From Pararhizobium capsulatum DSM 1112 (GTDB taxonomy: Bacteria > Pseudomonadota > Alphaproteobacteria > Rhizobiales > Rhizobiaceae), in the NCBI RefSeq assembly GCF_030814475.1, contig NZ_JAUSVF010000001.1, positions 2,920,001-2,984,000 of the forward strand: a DNA stretch of 64,000 nucleotides, given 5' to 3'. A program made the translations under genes and the position numbers. Below are positions 53,758-63,999 of the stretch, in pieces. Within the stretch, counting starts at the first letter, position 1; every line of letters starts with the position of its first letter. Below the pieces are notes generated by a model. It did no database searches, was not told where the DNA came from, and saw nothing but the letters and a program-made list of their open reading frames with translations.

Positions 53758-53868
53758 TTATCCACAGGAAAAATGGAGGCCTAAACTGGCCTTGTCAACG
53801 ACGTTGCCGTGATCTTTTCGAAGAGCCTTTGTGATCTCAGCGTGATCTTTTCGATCTGTTGTGATCTT
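53758..53868. repeat. DnaA box and GTGATCT repeats, origin-like
   Basis: TTATCCACA (53758-53766) is a perfect DnaA box. About 40 bases on, GTGATCT occurs four times (53809, 53831, 53842, 53861). Two of these lie in the 14-base direct repeat CGTGATCTTTTCGA (53808-53821 and 53841-53854). The layout recalls iterons, but no rep gene lies nearby. Confidence 0.4.
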
Positions 53869-53907
53869 CTAGCTGACGGATATCCGATTGAAACAATTGA
53901 AGATGTT

Positions 53908-53983
<76 letters not shown>

Positions 53984-54112
53984 ATCCGCACCCCGTTTGC
54001 CGCGGTGTGACTGGGCGTATAAAGGGCTTGCCGTGGCTTGTCTAGTTCGGAAACTCATTTTCTTTGCCGAAACCTCAAAAAAAAATGCGACACCGAGCTA
54101 ATCCCATGTTTT

Positions 54113-55048
54113 TTAAAGATAAAGTTCTCCACTTGCGAGTTTGATCGCCTCGCCGCCAATCCGCGCGGTGGCAATCTCGCCCTTGTGGACATCGAGATGG
54201 AGGTGGATGAGCGACGGGCGACCCATCTCGACCCCCTGCTCGATGAGGATCGGATGATGTCCGTCTATCAGCTGGTCGAAGCGGTGGATCGTGCCCGAGA
54301 GCGCTGCCACAGCCGACCCGGTTGCGGGGTCCTCGATAACGCCCAGCCCGGGGCCGAACATGCGCGTGTGGAACCGCGCCGTATGGTTGACCCCGCCGCG
54401 ACAATAGAGATAGGCGCTGGCCAGCGCACCGTCCGCCATCGGCGCCAACTGTTCCCAGGCCGCCGGATCGAAATCGACAGCCGCCGCCGCTGCCAGGTCA
54501 TGGATCGGCACCATGACGAAGGGAACCCCGGCGCTCCAGAGTGACGGCACGTGGTTTTCAAAACCGATCTGGGTGCTCTTCAGGCTGAAGGCATCCGCCA
54601 GCGCCTGCCTGTCGAAACGTGCGCCGATCTCGACGGATTTGCGCGGCAGGTCGAATTCGGCAAACGTCGTGCCTCCCGGCCGCACGCGAATAGCGCAGCG
54701 CACCGGCCCGACATTCTCCTCCAGCACATGGACGATGTCCTGGCTTGCCTCGTCTAGTCCGTTCTTTCGTTCGGCAAGCGCAATCGCAGCACCAACCGTG
54801 GGGTGGCCGGCAAAGGGCAGCTCACGGGCGGGCGTGAAAATCTTCAATCGCGCCGCATGGCCGGCCTTCTCGGGCGCCAATACGAACACCGTCTCGGAAA
54901 GATTGAATTCCGCAGCGATCGCCTGCATGGAGCGTTCATCGATGCCGTCGGCATCGAACACGACCGCCAGGGGGTTGCCCCTGAGTTTCTCCGAGGTGAA
55001 GACATCGTAGATCGCATAGGGTCTGCCCACGGAATTCTCCTTTTTCAT
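54113..55048 (-). CDS. PhzF family isomerase-like protein
   Basis: A 311-residue PhzF-type protein: YDVFTSEKLRGNPLAVVFDA, catalytic Glu52 in NLSETVFVL, LPFAGHPTVGAAIAL, and EDPATGSAVAALSG near 240. The family has a diaminopimelate-epimerase fold. Characterised members isomerise a phenazine precursor, but most have unknown substrates, and no phenazine genes are here. Transcribed alone toward the tRNA. Confidence 0.88.
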   Translation of the reverse strand: MKKENSVGRPYAIYDVFTSEKLRGNPLAVVFDADGIDERSMQAIAAEFNLSETVFVLAPEKAGHAARLKIFTPARELPFAGHPTVGAAIALAERKNGLDEASQDIVHVLEENVGPVRCAIRVRPGGTTFAEFDLPRKSVEIGARFDRQALADAFSLKSTQIGFENHVPSLWSAGVPFVMVPIHDLAAAAAVDFDPAAWEQLAPMADGALASAYLYCRGGVNHTARFHTRMFGPGLGVIEDPATGSAVAALSGTIHRFDQLIDGHHPILIEQGVEMGRPSLIHLHLDVHKGEIATARIGGEAIKLASGELYL

Positions 55049-55099
55049 CTGCCTGTCAGCCTTCGCCGTTGTCGAGCATATGCTGAAGGATTTTGTGCG

Positions 55100-55834
55100 T
55101 CACCCTTGGCTTTCGAAAATCCAGGAGAGAATTTTCGGCATGAAGGGGGGATAGTCGTGCAGGTCGGGATCGGCGCTGCGAATGGCGAGCACGGCGTCGA
55201 TTTCCGGATCGGGATCGGTGGAAATATGCGTCTCAACTGCCGCGACCAGCTCTTGCGCCGTCAGGGGAAAACGATAGAGGCGAAACAGCGTGATCACCTC
55301 GTTATTGTGCAGCGCCCAGAAGCCACTGTCGGCTTGAGCCATATCAAGATCGAGCCCCGTCTCCTCTTTCACCTCGCGTCGCATGTTGCCATCGACATCG
55401 CAGCGCCCATCGAGGAGATCGCCGTCGTCGAGCGATCCCGCCGCGCAGTAGACACGGCCGGGATTGGCCGTTCTGGCCGCCATGCGGATCGCGATGACGG
55501 CACCATCGGATGAGAGAATGACCGGCAATCCGAAGAGATGCAGGGCCGCATCTCTCGGCCTGGTCTTTCTCCACCACAGGAAGGTGGCATAGTCGATGAG
55601 ATGCGCCTCTCCCCTGATCGCCCCCTGCTCGATGCTGACGGCGCGCTGCAGCATCATGCGCCCGTTGAAGAGCGCCGGGTTGCGGGCACTCTCCTCTTTC
55701 CAGTTGGAAGCCGCGCTGGTGCTTTCGGAAAGCTCATAGGGATGGGGCGTATCGAGCACCGCAAGCTCAAGCGCCGACACACGAAAGATTTCGCCCGGCA
55801 CGGGCCATTCATCAAAATTACTTTTGAGCATCAT
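55100..55834 (-). CDS. NUDIX hydrolase-like protein
   Basis: A 244-residue protein with a NUDIX core at about residues 115-170. The box is only partly kept: REVKEETGLD matches REUxEExGU, but the upstream Glu position is Cys (CDVDGNMRREV). A leading domain (residues 1-100) has LDTPHPYELSE and GRMMLQRAVSIEQG. It likely cleaves a nucleoside-diphosphate compound or regulates. Start ATGATG at 55834 overlaps the previous gene's stop. Confidence 0.75.
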   Translation of the reverse strand: MMLKSNFDEWPVPGEIFRVSALELAVLDTPHPYELSESTSAASNWKEESARNPALFNGRMMLQRAVSIEQGAIRGEAHLIDYATFLWWRKTRPRDAALHLFGLPVILSSDGAVIAIRMAARTANPGRVYCAAGSLDDGDLLDGRCDVDGNMRREVKEETGLDLDMAQADSGFWALHNNEVITLFRLYRFPLTAQELVAAVETHISTDPDPEIDAVLAIRSADPDLHDYPPFMPKILSWIFESQG

Positions 55835-56940
55835 CAAACATCCATGGAAACAACAACCGGGCAATGATCGGACGCTTTTGGCCGGTCCCATCCCGTGCGC
55901 GGATAGCGCTCCACGTCCTGCCCCTTGGGGAAGATGGTGCGGTAGGGTTGCCCGCCGCGGATTATCTCCGGCACCGCTGTCGGGTTCTTCGCCGCCAAGG
56001 CCGGCGACAGCCAGATATAGTCGAGCTGGCAGAGGTGCCGCTCCTGGGGTCCGCGACTGTGAAACAGCGTCCAGCGATCGAGTTCGGGACGCCGGCGCAT
56101 GACGTTTTCGGCAAAACCGTCACCGCTGAAGACATCAAGAGCGCTCTCCGCTTCCCTGACGGGATTGAACGCATATCCCGTCCGCCGATCGCCAAGGATA
56201 TCAACACGTTCCTGGTAATCGTTCATGTCGCCGCAGATCGCCCATGCCGCCTCTGAAACGCCCTCGCGCCCGAAACGCTGCTCGACGATCCGGCGGACGG
56301 CAAGCGCCTCGGCACGACGAACCGGCATGGTCGCCGTGCGGCCATCGAGCCCGTCGCGAGCCGGCCCCATGGATTTGAAATGAACGACGAAAAGCGTGAA
56401 CGGATGACCGCCGATGCGAAATTCGAGCTCCAGACAATCCCGGCGAAAAATCCGGTCGCCCGGCACTTGGCTGCCGGCGAGTGCGTCGGTGTAAAGGCCA
56501 AAGTCCGAATAGGTGACACCCGCGTGGGATTTGACGTCGATGCATTCGATCCGCTGGCCGTCACGGGTCTCCTCGCGCACCAGCACCGCAACGTCGATGC
56601 CGCGCTTGTCATTGCCTTCGATCAGGTACTTCTGGCGGTAGCCGTTGCCAACCATCCTGAACAGATAGCCGTATTCGAACGCCTGCACCGCCGCCATGTT
56701 GTCGGCTTCCTGCAGGCACAGGATATCGGCGTCGCAATCGGCGATCGCCAGCGCCGACATCTGCCGGGTGTCATCGGTGTGAGCGATGGTGCGCGCTTCT
56801 TCCAGCCGCTGATATTCAGCCTCGCTGTGCACCTCGAAAAGCCGGAGAACCCGATCCTGCTTTAGCTGGTTGCGATAGCCGGAATAGTCGAAGCGGCTCA
56901 TCAGGTTTTCGATATTGAAGGTCGCAAGGCGAAGAGGCAT
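55834..56940 (-). CDS. Endonuclease/exonuclease/phosphatase family protein
   Basis: A 368-residue EEP-fold hydrolase: LATFNIENLMSRFDY at the start, ILCLQEADNMAAVQAFE, VHFKSMGP, ICGDMNDYQ and the final KASDHCPVVVSMDV carry the metal-binding and catalytic residues. No signal peptide. Substrate could be DNA, phosphodiester or phospholipid. Start at 56940 (MPLRLATFN); no clear ribosome binding site was identified. Coupled to the NUDIX gene by overlap. Confidence 0.85.
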   Translation of the reverse strand: MPLRLATFNIENLMSRFDYSGYRNQLKQDRVLRLFEVHSEAEYQRLEEARTIAHTDDTRQMSALAIADCDADILCLQEADNMAAVQAFEYGYLFRMVGNGYRQKYLIEGNDKRGIDVAVLVREETRDGQRIECIDVKSHAGVTYSDFGLYTDALAGSQVPGDRIFRRDCLELEFRIGGHPFTLFVVHFKSMGPARDGLDGRTATMPVRRAEALAVRRIVEQRFGREGVSEAAWAICGDMNDYQERVDILGDRRTGYAFNPVREAESALDVFSGDGFAENVMRRRPELDRWTLFHSRGPQERHLCQLDYIWLSPALAAKNPTAVPEIIRGGQPYRTIFPKGQDVERYPRTGWDRPKASDHCPVVVSMDV

Positions 56941-57195
56941 CAGGCATGTCCATAACGAATCCGATACGTCCCGAAGGCGCGCCGCGACTGTAACCATTCG
57001 CGGCGAAATGTCGAATGCACCCCCGTCCGAGCGCACGCATCACCGAATGCGCCATGGAATGTTAACGCGCCCCTTGAGAAACCGCGGGAAAGTATCCGCA
57101 TTTCAGACGGCCTTAATTGATTGAAATTACAATGCACTTCGATTGCCGGGATCGATATGCATCCTGGGGGACAAAACCGGTCGGGGGAACAGACG

Positions 57196-59097
57196 ATGAG
57201 CAGTAATCCGGGGTGGCGCGCGCGCCTCCGCTATGAGTTCGACAAGAGCATGGCGGCAGGGCCGATTGCCCTGATTGGCTGGCTTGCGGTGATCTCGCTG
57301 ATCGTGATCGTCCTTGCCGGCCTGTTTCTTGCGCTGACCCGGATCGCTCCTGAAGGCGGCGAGCCTGTCGGCTTCCTCGAAGGCGCCTGGGAATCGCTGA
57401 TGCGCACCATGGACGCAGGCGCCATGGGCGGCGACATGGGCTGGGGTTTCCGCGGCGTGTCGCTCTTTGTCACCATCGCCGGCATCTTCGTATTTTCCGC
57501 CCTGATCGGCGTCCTCAGTTCCGGCCTGGAAAACAAGCTCGATGAACTGCGCAAGGGCCGCTCCGTCGTCCTCGAGCAGGACCAGACCATCATCCTCAAC
57601 TGGTCGCCCTCGATCTTCGATGTGATCTCCGAGCTTGTGATCGCCAATACCAGCCGCAAGAAACCGCGCATCGTCATCATGGCCAACAAGGACAAGGTGG
57701 AGATGGAGGACGAAATCGCCGCCAAGGTTGCCGATCTGCGCAACACCCGCGTCATCTGCCGCAGCGGCGACCCGACCGATCTCTACGATCTCTCGATCGT
57801 CAACCCGCAGACCTCCCGTTCGGTCATCGTGCTTTCCCCTGATGGAGACGACCCGGATTCGCAGGTCGTCAAGAGCGTGCTTGCCCTGGTCAACGACCCG
57901 AACCGCAGGCAGAAGCCCTATCGGATTGCGGCAGAAATCCGTGACAGCAAGAATGCCGACGTCGCTCGCATCGTCGGCGGCAGCGAGCTGCAGCTCGTCC
58001 TGGCAGACGGCCTGATTTCGAGGATCGTCGTGCATTCCAGCCGTCAGGCGGGATTGAGCGCTGTCTACTCCGAACTCCTGGATTTCGACGGCTGCGAAAT
58101 CTACACCGTCGAACAGCCGGGACTGACGGGAAAGTCCTTTGCCGCCGCCGTCATGGCCTATGAGGCTTCGACACTGATCGGCGTGCGTGACGAAGCCGGC
58201 GCGGTCCATATCAATCCGGCCGCAAACCGGGTTTTCCTGCCCAACGAGAGGGCGATCATCATTGCCGAAGATGACGATGCGATCAAATCGGGCGATGCCA
58301 ATCTCAACGTCGACAAGGATGCGATCGTGGCCGCCGTGCCAAGGGTCTCCGGTCCGGAACGCACCCTTATCCTCGGCTGGAACCGCCGCGGCCCGATCAT
58401 CACTTTCGAACTATCGCGCTATGTTGCGCCCGGCTCCCTCCTGACCATCGCCGCCGACACGCCCGAACTCGAGGCCGATATCGCCGCCCTCAAGGTCGCC
58501 AACGATCACATGGCAGTCGAATACAGCATCATCGACACCGGCAACCGCACCGCCCTGGAAGCGCTCGATATCCCCAACTACGACCACGTGCTGGTCCTCG
58601 GCTACAGCGACCACATGGCGCCGCAACCGGCGGACACCCGCACGCTGGTGACACTGCTTCAGCTGCGCAAGATCGCCGAAGAGGCCGGCCAGCACATCGG
58701 CGTCGTCAGCGAGATGACCGACGTGCGCAACCGGGAACTCGCGGAAGTCACCCGGGCGGACGATTTCGTCGTCAGCAACAAGTTGGTCAGCCTGATGCTG
58801 GCGCAGGCGTCCGAAAACGAATCCATGGCTGCCATCTTCGACGAACTGCTCGACGAGGAAGGCTCCGAGATCTACATGCGCCCCGTCTCGGATTACGTCT
58901 CAATCGATCAGCCGGTGAATTTCTACACGATCTGCCTGTCCGCCCTGCGTCGCGGCGAGATCGCCATCGGTTACCGACGCCAGCGGGAGGACGATCCCGA
59001 TCATCGCAACCTCGGCGGTGTCGTCGTCAATCCGGTGAAATCCGAAAAGCTGCTCTACAGCGCGCGAGACCGTGTGATCGTGCTGGCCCACGACTGA
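57196..59097 (+). CDS. CASTOR/POLLUX-like ion channel protein
   Basis: A 633-residue membrane protein. One helix at residues 22-48 and another around 90-115 (VSLFVTIAGIFVFSALIGVLSSG) frame a pore-like segment, AWESLMRTMDAGAMGGDMGWG. Two RCK-like NAD-binding domains follow (IILNWSPSIFDVISELV near 135; LILGWNRRGPIITFELSRYV near 395). This is the bacterial relative of the plant nuclear cation channels CASTOR and POLLUX/DMI1. Ion selectivity here is unknown. The start at 57196 follows CGGGGGAA. Standalone gene. Confidence 0.85.
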   Translation: MSSNPGWRARLRYEFDKSMAAGPIALIGWLAVISLIVIVLAGLFLALTRIAPEGGEPVGFLEGAWESLMRTMDAGAMGGDMGWGFRGVSLFVTIAGIFVFSALIGVLSSGLENKLDELRKGRSVVLEQDQTIILNWSPSIFDVISELVIANTSRKKPRIVIMANKDKVEMEDEIAAKVADLRNTRVICRSGDPTDLYDLSIVNPQTSRSVIVLSPDGDDPDSQVVKSVLALVNDPNRRQKPYRIAAEIRDSKNADVARIVGGSELQLVLADGLISRIVVHSSRQAGLSAVYSELLDFDGCEIYTVEQPGLTGKSFAAAVMAYEASTLIGVRDEAGAVHINPAANRVFLPNERAIIIAEDDDAIKSGDANLNVDKDAIVAAVPRVSGPERTLILGWNRRGPIITFELSRYVAPGSLLTIAADTPELEADIAALKVANDHMAVEYSIIDTGNRTALEALDIPNYDHVLVLGYSDHMAPQPADTRTLVTLLQLRKIAEEAGQHIGVVSEMTDVRNRELAEVTRADDFVVSNKLVSLMLAQASENESMAAIFDELLDEEGSEIYMRPVSDYVSIDQPVNFYTICLSALRRGEIAIGYRRQREDDPDHRNLGGVVVNPVKSEKLLYSARDRVIVLAHD

Positions 59098-59199
59098 CGA
59101 CAAACCGGTGCAACAATCGTCTGCACCATGAATTCGACCTTGAAGCACGCCCCCAGCGATGGATAAACCGGACAGGCGCCATTGCCGGGGGGAGACCAT

Positions 59200-60870
59200 A
59201 TGACCGAGTCGATCAAGACAGCCGCCCTGCCCCGTGCCGGGCAGCTTTCCGTCGAGATGACCCGCTGGCCAAGCGTCACCGGCAGCGAGGGCGAGGCCGC
59301 CTTCTCCGCGCGGCTTGTAGCGCTTCTGCGCGATCTCCCGGCATTCCGTGATACGCCGGAAAACATCGTCACCTTCGACAGCCACGGCGATTCCGCCCGT
59401 CAGAATGTCGTCGCGCTCGTTCGCGGAACGGGCCGGAACTGCCTGGTGCTGGCCGGCCATTTCGATACCGTCTCGATCGCCAATTACACCACCCTGACAT
59501 CGCTCGCCTGCGAGCCGGAAGCCTTGACGCAGGCCTTGATTGAGGAGCTGTCCTCCAAGGAGCGCAATGCCGTCGAGGAAAAGGCGTTGGCCGATCTCCT
59601 GACCGGCGACTTTCTGGCGGGGCGCGGCCTGCTCGACATGAAAAGCGGGCTTGCTGCGGGCATCGTCGCGCTCGAACGTTACGCCGATCTCAAGGAACGT
59701 CCCGGCAATATCCTCTTCGTCGCCACCCCGGACGAGGAGAACCGCTCCCGTGGCATGCGCAGTCTTCGCGATCACCTGCCGGAAATCGCCCGCCGCTTCG
59801 ACCTCGATATCGTCGGCGGCATCAATCTCGACGCCAGCGGTGACGATGGCGATGGTGCGCACGGGCGTGCAGTCTATCTCGGCTCAGTCGGCAAATTCTC
59901 GCCCTTCGCCTTCGTCGCGGGTCGCCCTACCCATGCCGGCTACGCCTATGACGGCGTCAGCGCTCACCTCATCGCGGCCGAAATCATGAGGGCGATGGAA
60001 TTCAACAGTTTGCTTTGCGACGAGGCCCACGGCGAAGTTTCGCCCGCCCCGGTCTGCCTGGAAGCCAAGGACATCCGCCACGGCTATGAGGTGACGACCC
60101 CCGCCCATGTCTGGCTGTCGTTCAACTGGCTGACGCACCGCCGTACACCGACAGATATCCTCGATGAATTTTCAACGATCGTGGCCAGGGCGATGGATCA
60201 GGCCCTGCAATCGCAGACACGAAACGCCGACGCCTTTTTCAGCCGCCAGGGGATCGATCGCAACACCAGGCTCGAAGGCCGGGTGCTGTCCTACGCCGCG
60301 TTGAGACAACTTGCCGAGCGGCAGGCCAGCAAAGAGGCGCTGCGCCATATCGCAGCGCTGGAGCAGGACTTCGCCACCAGCGACGAGCCGCTGTCAGCCA
60401 GTCGCACGCTCGTTTCCGAGATGCTCGTCGCCACAGGTCTCGAAGGACCGCTCGTCGTCGTCGGTTTCTCGACGCTGCATTATCCCCGAGTGCATGTCGA
60501 CAGCCTTGGCCAGTCCGGCAGCGACTTCACGCAACGTCTCCAAGGTACTGCTGCGTTGATCGAGAAGCGCCATGGGCAGAGGATCTGCTTTCGGCAATTC
60601 TTCGCCGGCATCTCCGACGTGAGCTTCTTCGGGCATCGCCCGGAAGTACGACAGGCCGACACGCTTGCCGAAAACACACCCGTTCCCGCCTTCGTAGACA
60701 GGCCACCGGCAGAAGCGCTTTCCTACCCGGTCGTCAACATCGGCCCCTGGGGACGCGACTACCATCAGAAATGGGAACGGGTGCACATGGACTATGCATT
60801 CGAGGTGCTACCGGACCTGATCTACGAATGCGCGTTGTCGGTTCTTTCCGGGGAAAGCCCGAGCCTTTGA
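59200..60870 (+). CDS. M20 family peptidase, RocB-like
   Basis: A 556-residue M20/M25/M40 metallopeptidase with zinc and catalytic motifs: VLAGHFDTVSIANY, GRGLLDMKSGLAAGI, ATPDEENRSRGMRSLRDHL, and HVDSLGQ/GPWGRDYHQKWERV in the second half. Length and the long insertion match RocB-type proteins named from arginine utilisation, whose exact reaction is not established. Start at 59200 after GGGGGGAG. Confidence 0.8.
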   Translation: MTESIKTAALPRAGQLSVEMTRWPSVTGSEGEAAFSARLVALLRDLPAFRDTPENIVTFDSHGDSARQNVVALVRGTGRNCLVLAGHFDTVSIANYTTLTSLACEPEALTQALIEELSSKERNAVEEKALADLLTGDFLAGRGLLDMKSGLAAGIVALERYADLKERPGNILFVATPDEENRSRGMRSLRDHLPEIARRFDLDIVGGINLDASGDDGDGAHGRAVYLGSVGKFSPFAFVAGRPTHAGYAYDGVSAHLIAAEIMRAMEFNSLLCDEAHGEVSPAPVCLEAKDIRHGYEVTTPAHVWLSFNWLTHRRTPTDILDEFSTIVARAMDQALQSQTRNADAFFSRQGIDRNTRLEGRVLSYAALRQLAERQASKEALRHIAALEQDFATSDEPLSASRTLVSEMLVATGLEGPLVVVGFSTLHYPRVHVDSLGQSGSDFTQRLQGTAALIEKRHGQRICFRQFFAGISDVSFFGHRPEVRQADTLAENTPVPAFVDRPPAEALSYPVVNIGPWGRDYHQKWERVHMDYAFEVLPDLIYECALSVLSGESPSL

Positions 60871-60950
60871 AATATTTTGCTCAAAACTGCTCGGCGGTGT
60901 AAATTCCCGAAGAAGGCTTATCTGCCTACATCGCAGGGCAGTCACCGCGA

Positions 60951-61065
60951 TCTCCCCCGCGGGGAGAAGATGCCCGAAGGGCAGATGAGGGGGTCTTCAC
61001 TGCAAACTCGGAGCCAACCGTCCCCATCCGGAGCTGCGCGCCACCTTCTCCCCGCTGGGGAGAAG
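60951..61065. repeat. Rhizobial intergenic palindromic repeat
   Basis: TCTCCCC-CGC-GGGGAGA (60951-60967), ATGCCCGAAGGGCAGATGAG and CTTCTCCCC-GCT-GGGGAGAAG (61045-61065). This mosaic of palindromes is typical of dispersed rhizobial elements. It fills the gap between the M20 peptidase and the aminotransferase. Confidence 0.7.
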
Positions 61066-61115
61066 AGGGAGCACGCCGAGTATTCCGAGAGGTTGCTAGA
61101 ACCCTGTTCCGGCTA

Positions 61116-62339
61116 TCAGCCAGCAGTCTCGCTACGGATAAGCGTGCCGAGACGGGAGATACCCTGTTCGATCATGTCATCATTGGCGCAGGAGAAGCTC
61201 ATCCGCAGCGTATTGGCGCCCGAACCGTCAGCGAAGAAAGCCTTGCCGGGAACGAAGGCAACCTTGGCTGTTTCAAGCGATTTCGCCAGAAGTGCCGCAC
61301 CATCCATGCCCGTCGGCAGCGTCAGCCAGATGAACATGCCGCCTTCCGGCTTGGTCCAGCTCACGCCCTCGGGCATGTATTTTTCGAGCGCCGCCAGCAT
61401 GCAATCGCGGCGGCGGCTGTAGACGGCCTTGATCTTGCCGACCTGGGCGTCGAAGCCGCGCTCGGCCACAAGGCAGATCGCCATCTGGTTGATCGTCGAG
61501 GAATGCAGATCGGCCGCCTGCTTCATCAGGACCAGCTTGCGGATGACCTGGGCGTTGCCGACCATGAAACCGACGCGCAGACCAGGAGCAAGCGTCTTGG
61601 AAAAACTGCCGCAATAGATCGTGCGGGTCTTGTCGATGTCGCCGCCATTGCGCTCCAGTTCCAGGGCCAGGATCGGCGGGATCGCCTCGCCGTCATAGCG
61701 CAGCGACTGGTACGCGGCATCCTCGATGATCGCGATATCGAGTTCGCTCGCCAGATCGAGAAGCTTCTCGCGTCCTGCCCGGTCGACGGTCTCGCCGGTC
61801 GGGTTGGAGAAGTCGGCAGAAAGATAGGCAAATTTTACAGCGCCGCCGGCCTCTGCCGCCGCTTCGCGGTAGGTCTCGGGCGTGCGGTTGCCGCCCGGGG
61901 TCAGCTGGTCATATTTCGGCTCATAGGCGTTGAATGCCTGAAGCGCGCCGAGATAGGTCGGCCAGGTCACCAGCGCCGTGTCGTTCGGAGACAGGAAAAG
62001 CTTGCCGAGATAGTCCAGCCCCTGCTGGGAGCCGGAGGTGATGAAGATGTTTTCCGGCTCGGCAGCGATGCCGATCTTCGCCATCTCGCCGGCAAGCCAG
62101 CGGCGCAGCGGCAGATAGCCTTCGCTGACGGAATACTGGAGTGCAGCACTGACCGTCGGGCCGCTGAAGATTTCGGAATAGACCGACTGGAATTCTTCGT
62201 TTGGAAACAACGCAGGATCGGGAATGCCGCCGGCAAAGGAGATGATGTCCGGCCGATCGAGCAGCTTCAAGAGCTCGCGGATTTCCGAAGCGCGCATACG
62301 GGAAGAGCGCGTGGCAAAGATTTTTTCCCAATCCAGCAT
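61116..62339 (-). CDS. PLP-dependent class I/II aminotransferase
   Basis: A 407-residue fold-type I aminotransferase: IISFAGGIPDPALFPNEEF, ITSGSQQGLDYLGKLF, FSNPTGETVDRAGR, PLP Lys in GSFSKTLAPGLRVG, and the C-terminal Arg region NTLRMSFSCAND. It resembles the LysN/2-aminoadipate-aromatic group. Substrate uncertain. The C-terminus converges with the M20 gene across a repeat. The stretch 62340-62542 shows no gene. Confidence 0.88.
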   Translation of the reverse strand: MLDWEKIFATRSSRMRASEIRELLKLLDRPDIISFAGGIPDPALFPNEEFQSVYSEIFSGPTVSAALQYSVSEGYLPLRRWLAGEMAKIGIAAEPENIFITSGSQQGLDYLGKLFLSPNDTALVTWPTYLGALQAFNAYEPKYDQLTPGGNRTPETYREAAAEAGGAVKFAYLSADFSNPTGETVDRAGREKLLDLASELDIAIIEDAAYQSLRYDGEAIPPILALELERNGGDIDKTRTIYCGSFSKTLAPGLRVGFMVGNAQVIRKLVLMKQAADLHSSTINQMAICLVAERGFDAQVGKIKAVYSRRRDCMLAALEKYMPEGVSWTKPEGGMFIWLTLPTGMDGAALLAKSLETAKVAFVPGKAFFADGSGANTLRMSFSCANDDMIEQGISRLGTLIRSETAG

Positions 62340-62542
62340 GGAAGTTTCCTCAAGATTATATTTTGGGAAACAAGACCACGCCGAGGGATTTAAGTCAATG
62401 TTACTGACCTAAATAGACCCGTTCGAGAATAGGCAAATTCTTGCCTTCTATCATCCAGCCTGAAAGGGAGACATTCGGCGCAATGCGTACCAGCTGATGC
62501 AACCGGACAGCGCCGCACCTTCCTCCACATCAAACCGCCAGA

Positions 62543-62653
62543 TCACGTTTCGCCGGTATCTTCGCCCGTATACAGGCTTAGCAGCACGAGCACGCCGATA
62601 GTGCACAGTATAACGGCATCGAACCACGCAAAATAGTTCATAATGGTCGTCAT
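62543..62653 (-). CDS. 36-residue membrane peptide under general-stress control
   Basis: MTTIMNYFAWFDAVILCTIG then VLVLLSLYTGEDTGET: one transmembrane helix and a short acidic tail. The start at 62653 has GGGAGG eight bases upstream. A perfect EcfG-type promoter lies just in front (62676-62701). Function unknown. Confidence 0.65.
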   Translation of the reverse strand: MTTIMNYFAWFDAVILCTIGVLVLLSLYTGEDTGET

Positions 62654-62675
62654 CACACCATCCTCCCGGTTGTGG

Positions 62676-62701
62676 AACGAGACACGACCCGAGCTTGTTC
62701 C
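62676..62701 (-). promoter_or_regulatory. EcfG/RpoE2 general-stress promoter
   Basis: Minus strand: GGAAC (62701-62697), 17 bases, CGTT (62679-62676). Transcription would start near 62669, leaving a leader of about 16 bases with the ribosome binding site. Confidence 0.75.
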
Positions 62702-62894
62702 TCCTGCGTTGATTTTACAACTTAATTCTTTAAACAAATCAACAATCTATACTGCATCGCAACAATCGTGACGTCTAAAATAATTTTTCTTGCCGCAGTT
62801 TAACGAACCTTCCGGCTGGGAAAGGACAACGCATCTGCAGCAAGGAAACATTGGGTGGCACACCCCCAGCCACGAACGCGCCCAAAAACGCGAA

Positions 62895-62917
62895 AAGCCG
62901 GGGACGAGCCCCGGCTT
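62895..62917 (-). terminator. ilvC intrinsic terminator
   Basis: Perfect nine-base stem AAGCCGGGG/CCCCGGCTT with loop ACGAG; on the minus strand a T run follows. Lies 27 bases past the ilvC stop. Confidence 0.85.
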
Positions 62918-62943
62918 CCGTAGTTCGTCCTGGGAGACGAAGA

Positions 62944-63999
<1,056 letters not shown>

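Noticed and set aside
53701..53868. CRISPR array
   Set aside because: Repeats are short with irregular spacing (22, 11 and 19 bases) and no cas gene is in the window. No CRISPR array was found anywhere else.
54113..55048. Phenazine biosynthesis
   Set aside because: A lone PhzF-type protein without phzA-G neighbours does not indicate phenazine production.
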